A stretch of 5,744 nucleotides of DNA from Gammaproteobacteria bacterium. Its GTDB lineage: Bacteria; Pseudomonadota; Gammaproteobacteria; Eutrophobiales; Eutrophobiaceae. Positions 5,742 to 5,744 of this stretch are shown one piece after another. A model generated the notes under the pieces. That model saw only the letters and a list, made by a program, of their open reading frames with translations. It was not told where the DNA came from and ran no database searches. Position 1 is the stretch's first letter; every line of letters begins with the position of its first letter. The stretch is from assembly GCA_018676275.1 (NCBI GenBank), contig JABHFC010000274.1, forward strand, positions 1 through 5,744, written 5' to 3'. The translations under genes were made by a program, and so were the position numbers.

Positions 5742-5744
5742 GAT

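Overview
The window looks like a chromosomal segment of a gammaproteobacterium with moderate G+C. The closest recognisable protein is Fur: its length (134 aa), its LATVYRVLTQFEAAGLV block and its single retained Cys resemble Pseudomonas Fur rather than E. coli Fur. The gene set rnfH, bamE, fur, recN, nadK is a familiar gammaproteobacterial housekeeping neighbourhood, but I cannot name a genus.

Layout from left to right. The 3' end of rnfH (1-196, +) runs into two genes of a FecCD/BtuCD-type ABC importer: a membrane permease (196-1215) and an ATPase (1212-1979). Stop and start codons overlap at both junctions, so the three genes probably form one transcript. Ten bases further on this unit meets bamE, which points the other way (1990-2574, -). 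A 176-bp divergent regulatory region (2575-2750) separates bamE from fur (2751-3155, +). fur converges on recN (3197-4861, -), which lies 5 bases downstream of nadK (4867-5727, -) in what looks like a nadK-recN unit. Except for 17 bases upstream of nadK, the remainder is densely coding.

How the genes relate. Fur is the ferrous-iron repressor. The importer pair belongs to the family that carries ferric siderophores, haem or cobalamin across the inner membrane, so an uptake cassette sits two genes from the iron regulator. No substrate-binding protein or TonB-dependent receptor is visible. BamE is an outer-membrane lipoprotein of the BAM complex. RecN (double-strand-break repair) and NadK (NADPH supply) are stress and core-metabolism genes.

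The most interesting part is the short bamE-fur intergenic region. It contains a 16-bp direct repeat at an exact 40-bp offset, with each copy followed at nearly the same distance by a -10-like hexamer. It also contains a 15-codon upstream ORF that stops 2 bases before the fur start codon, recalling the uof leader ORF of E. coli fur. Other points are the importer cassette placed between rnfH and bamE, a long acidic tail on BamE, and a tight nadK-recN junction where I see no SOS box. I found no RNA gene, CRISPR array, insertion sequence or convincing intrinsic terminator. I did not find a clearly new biological system.
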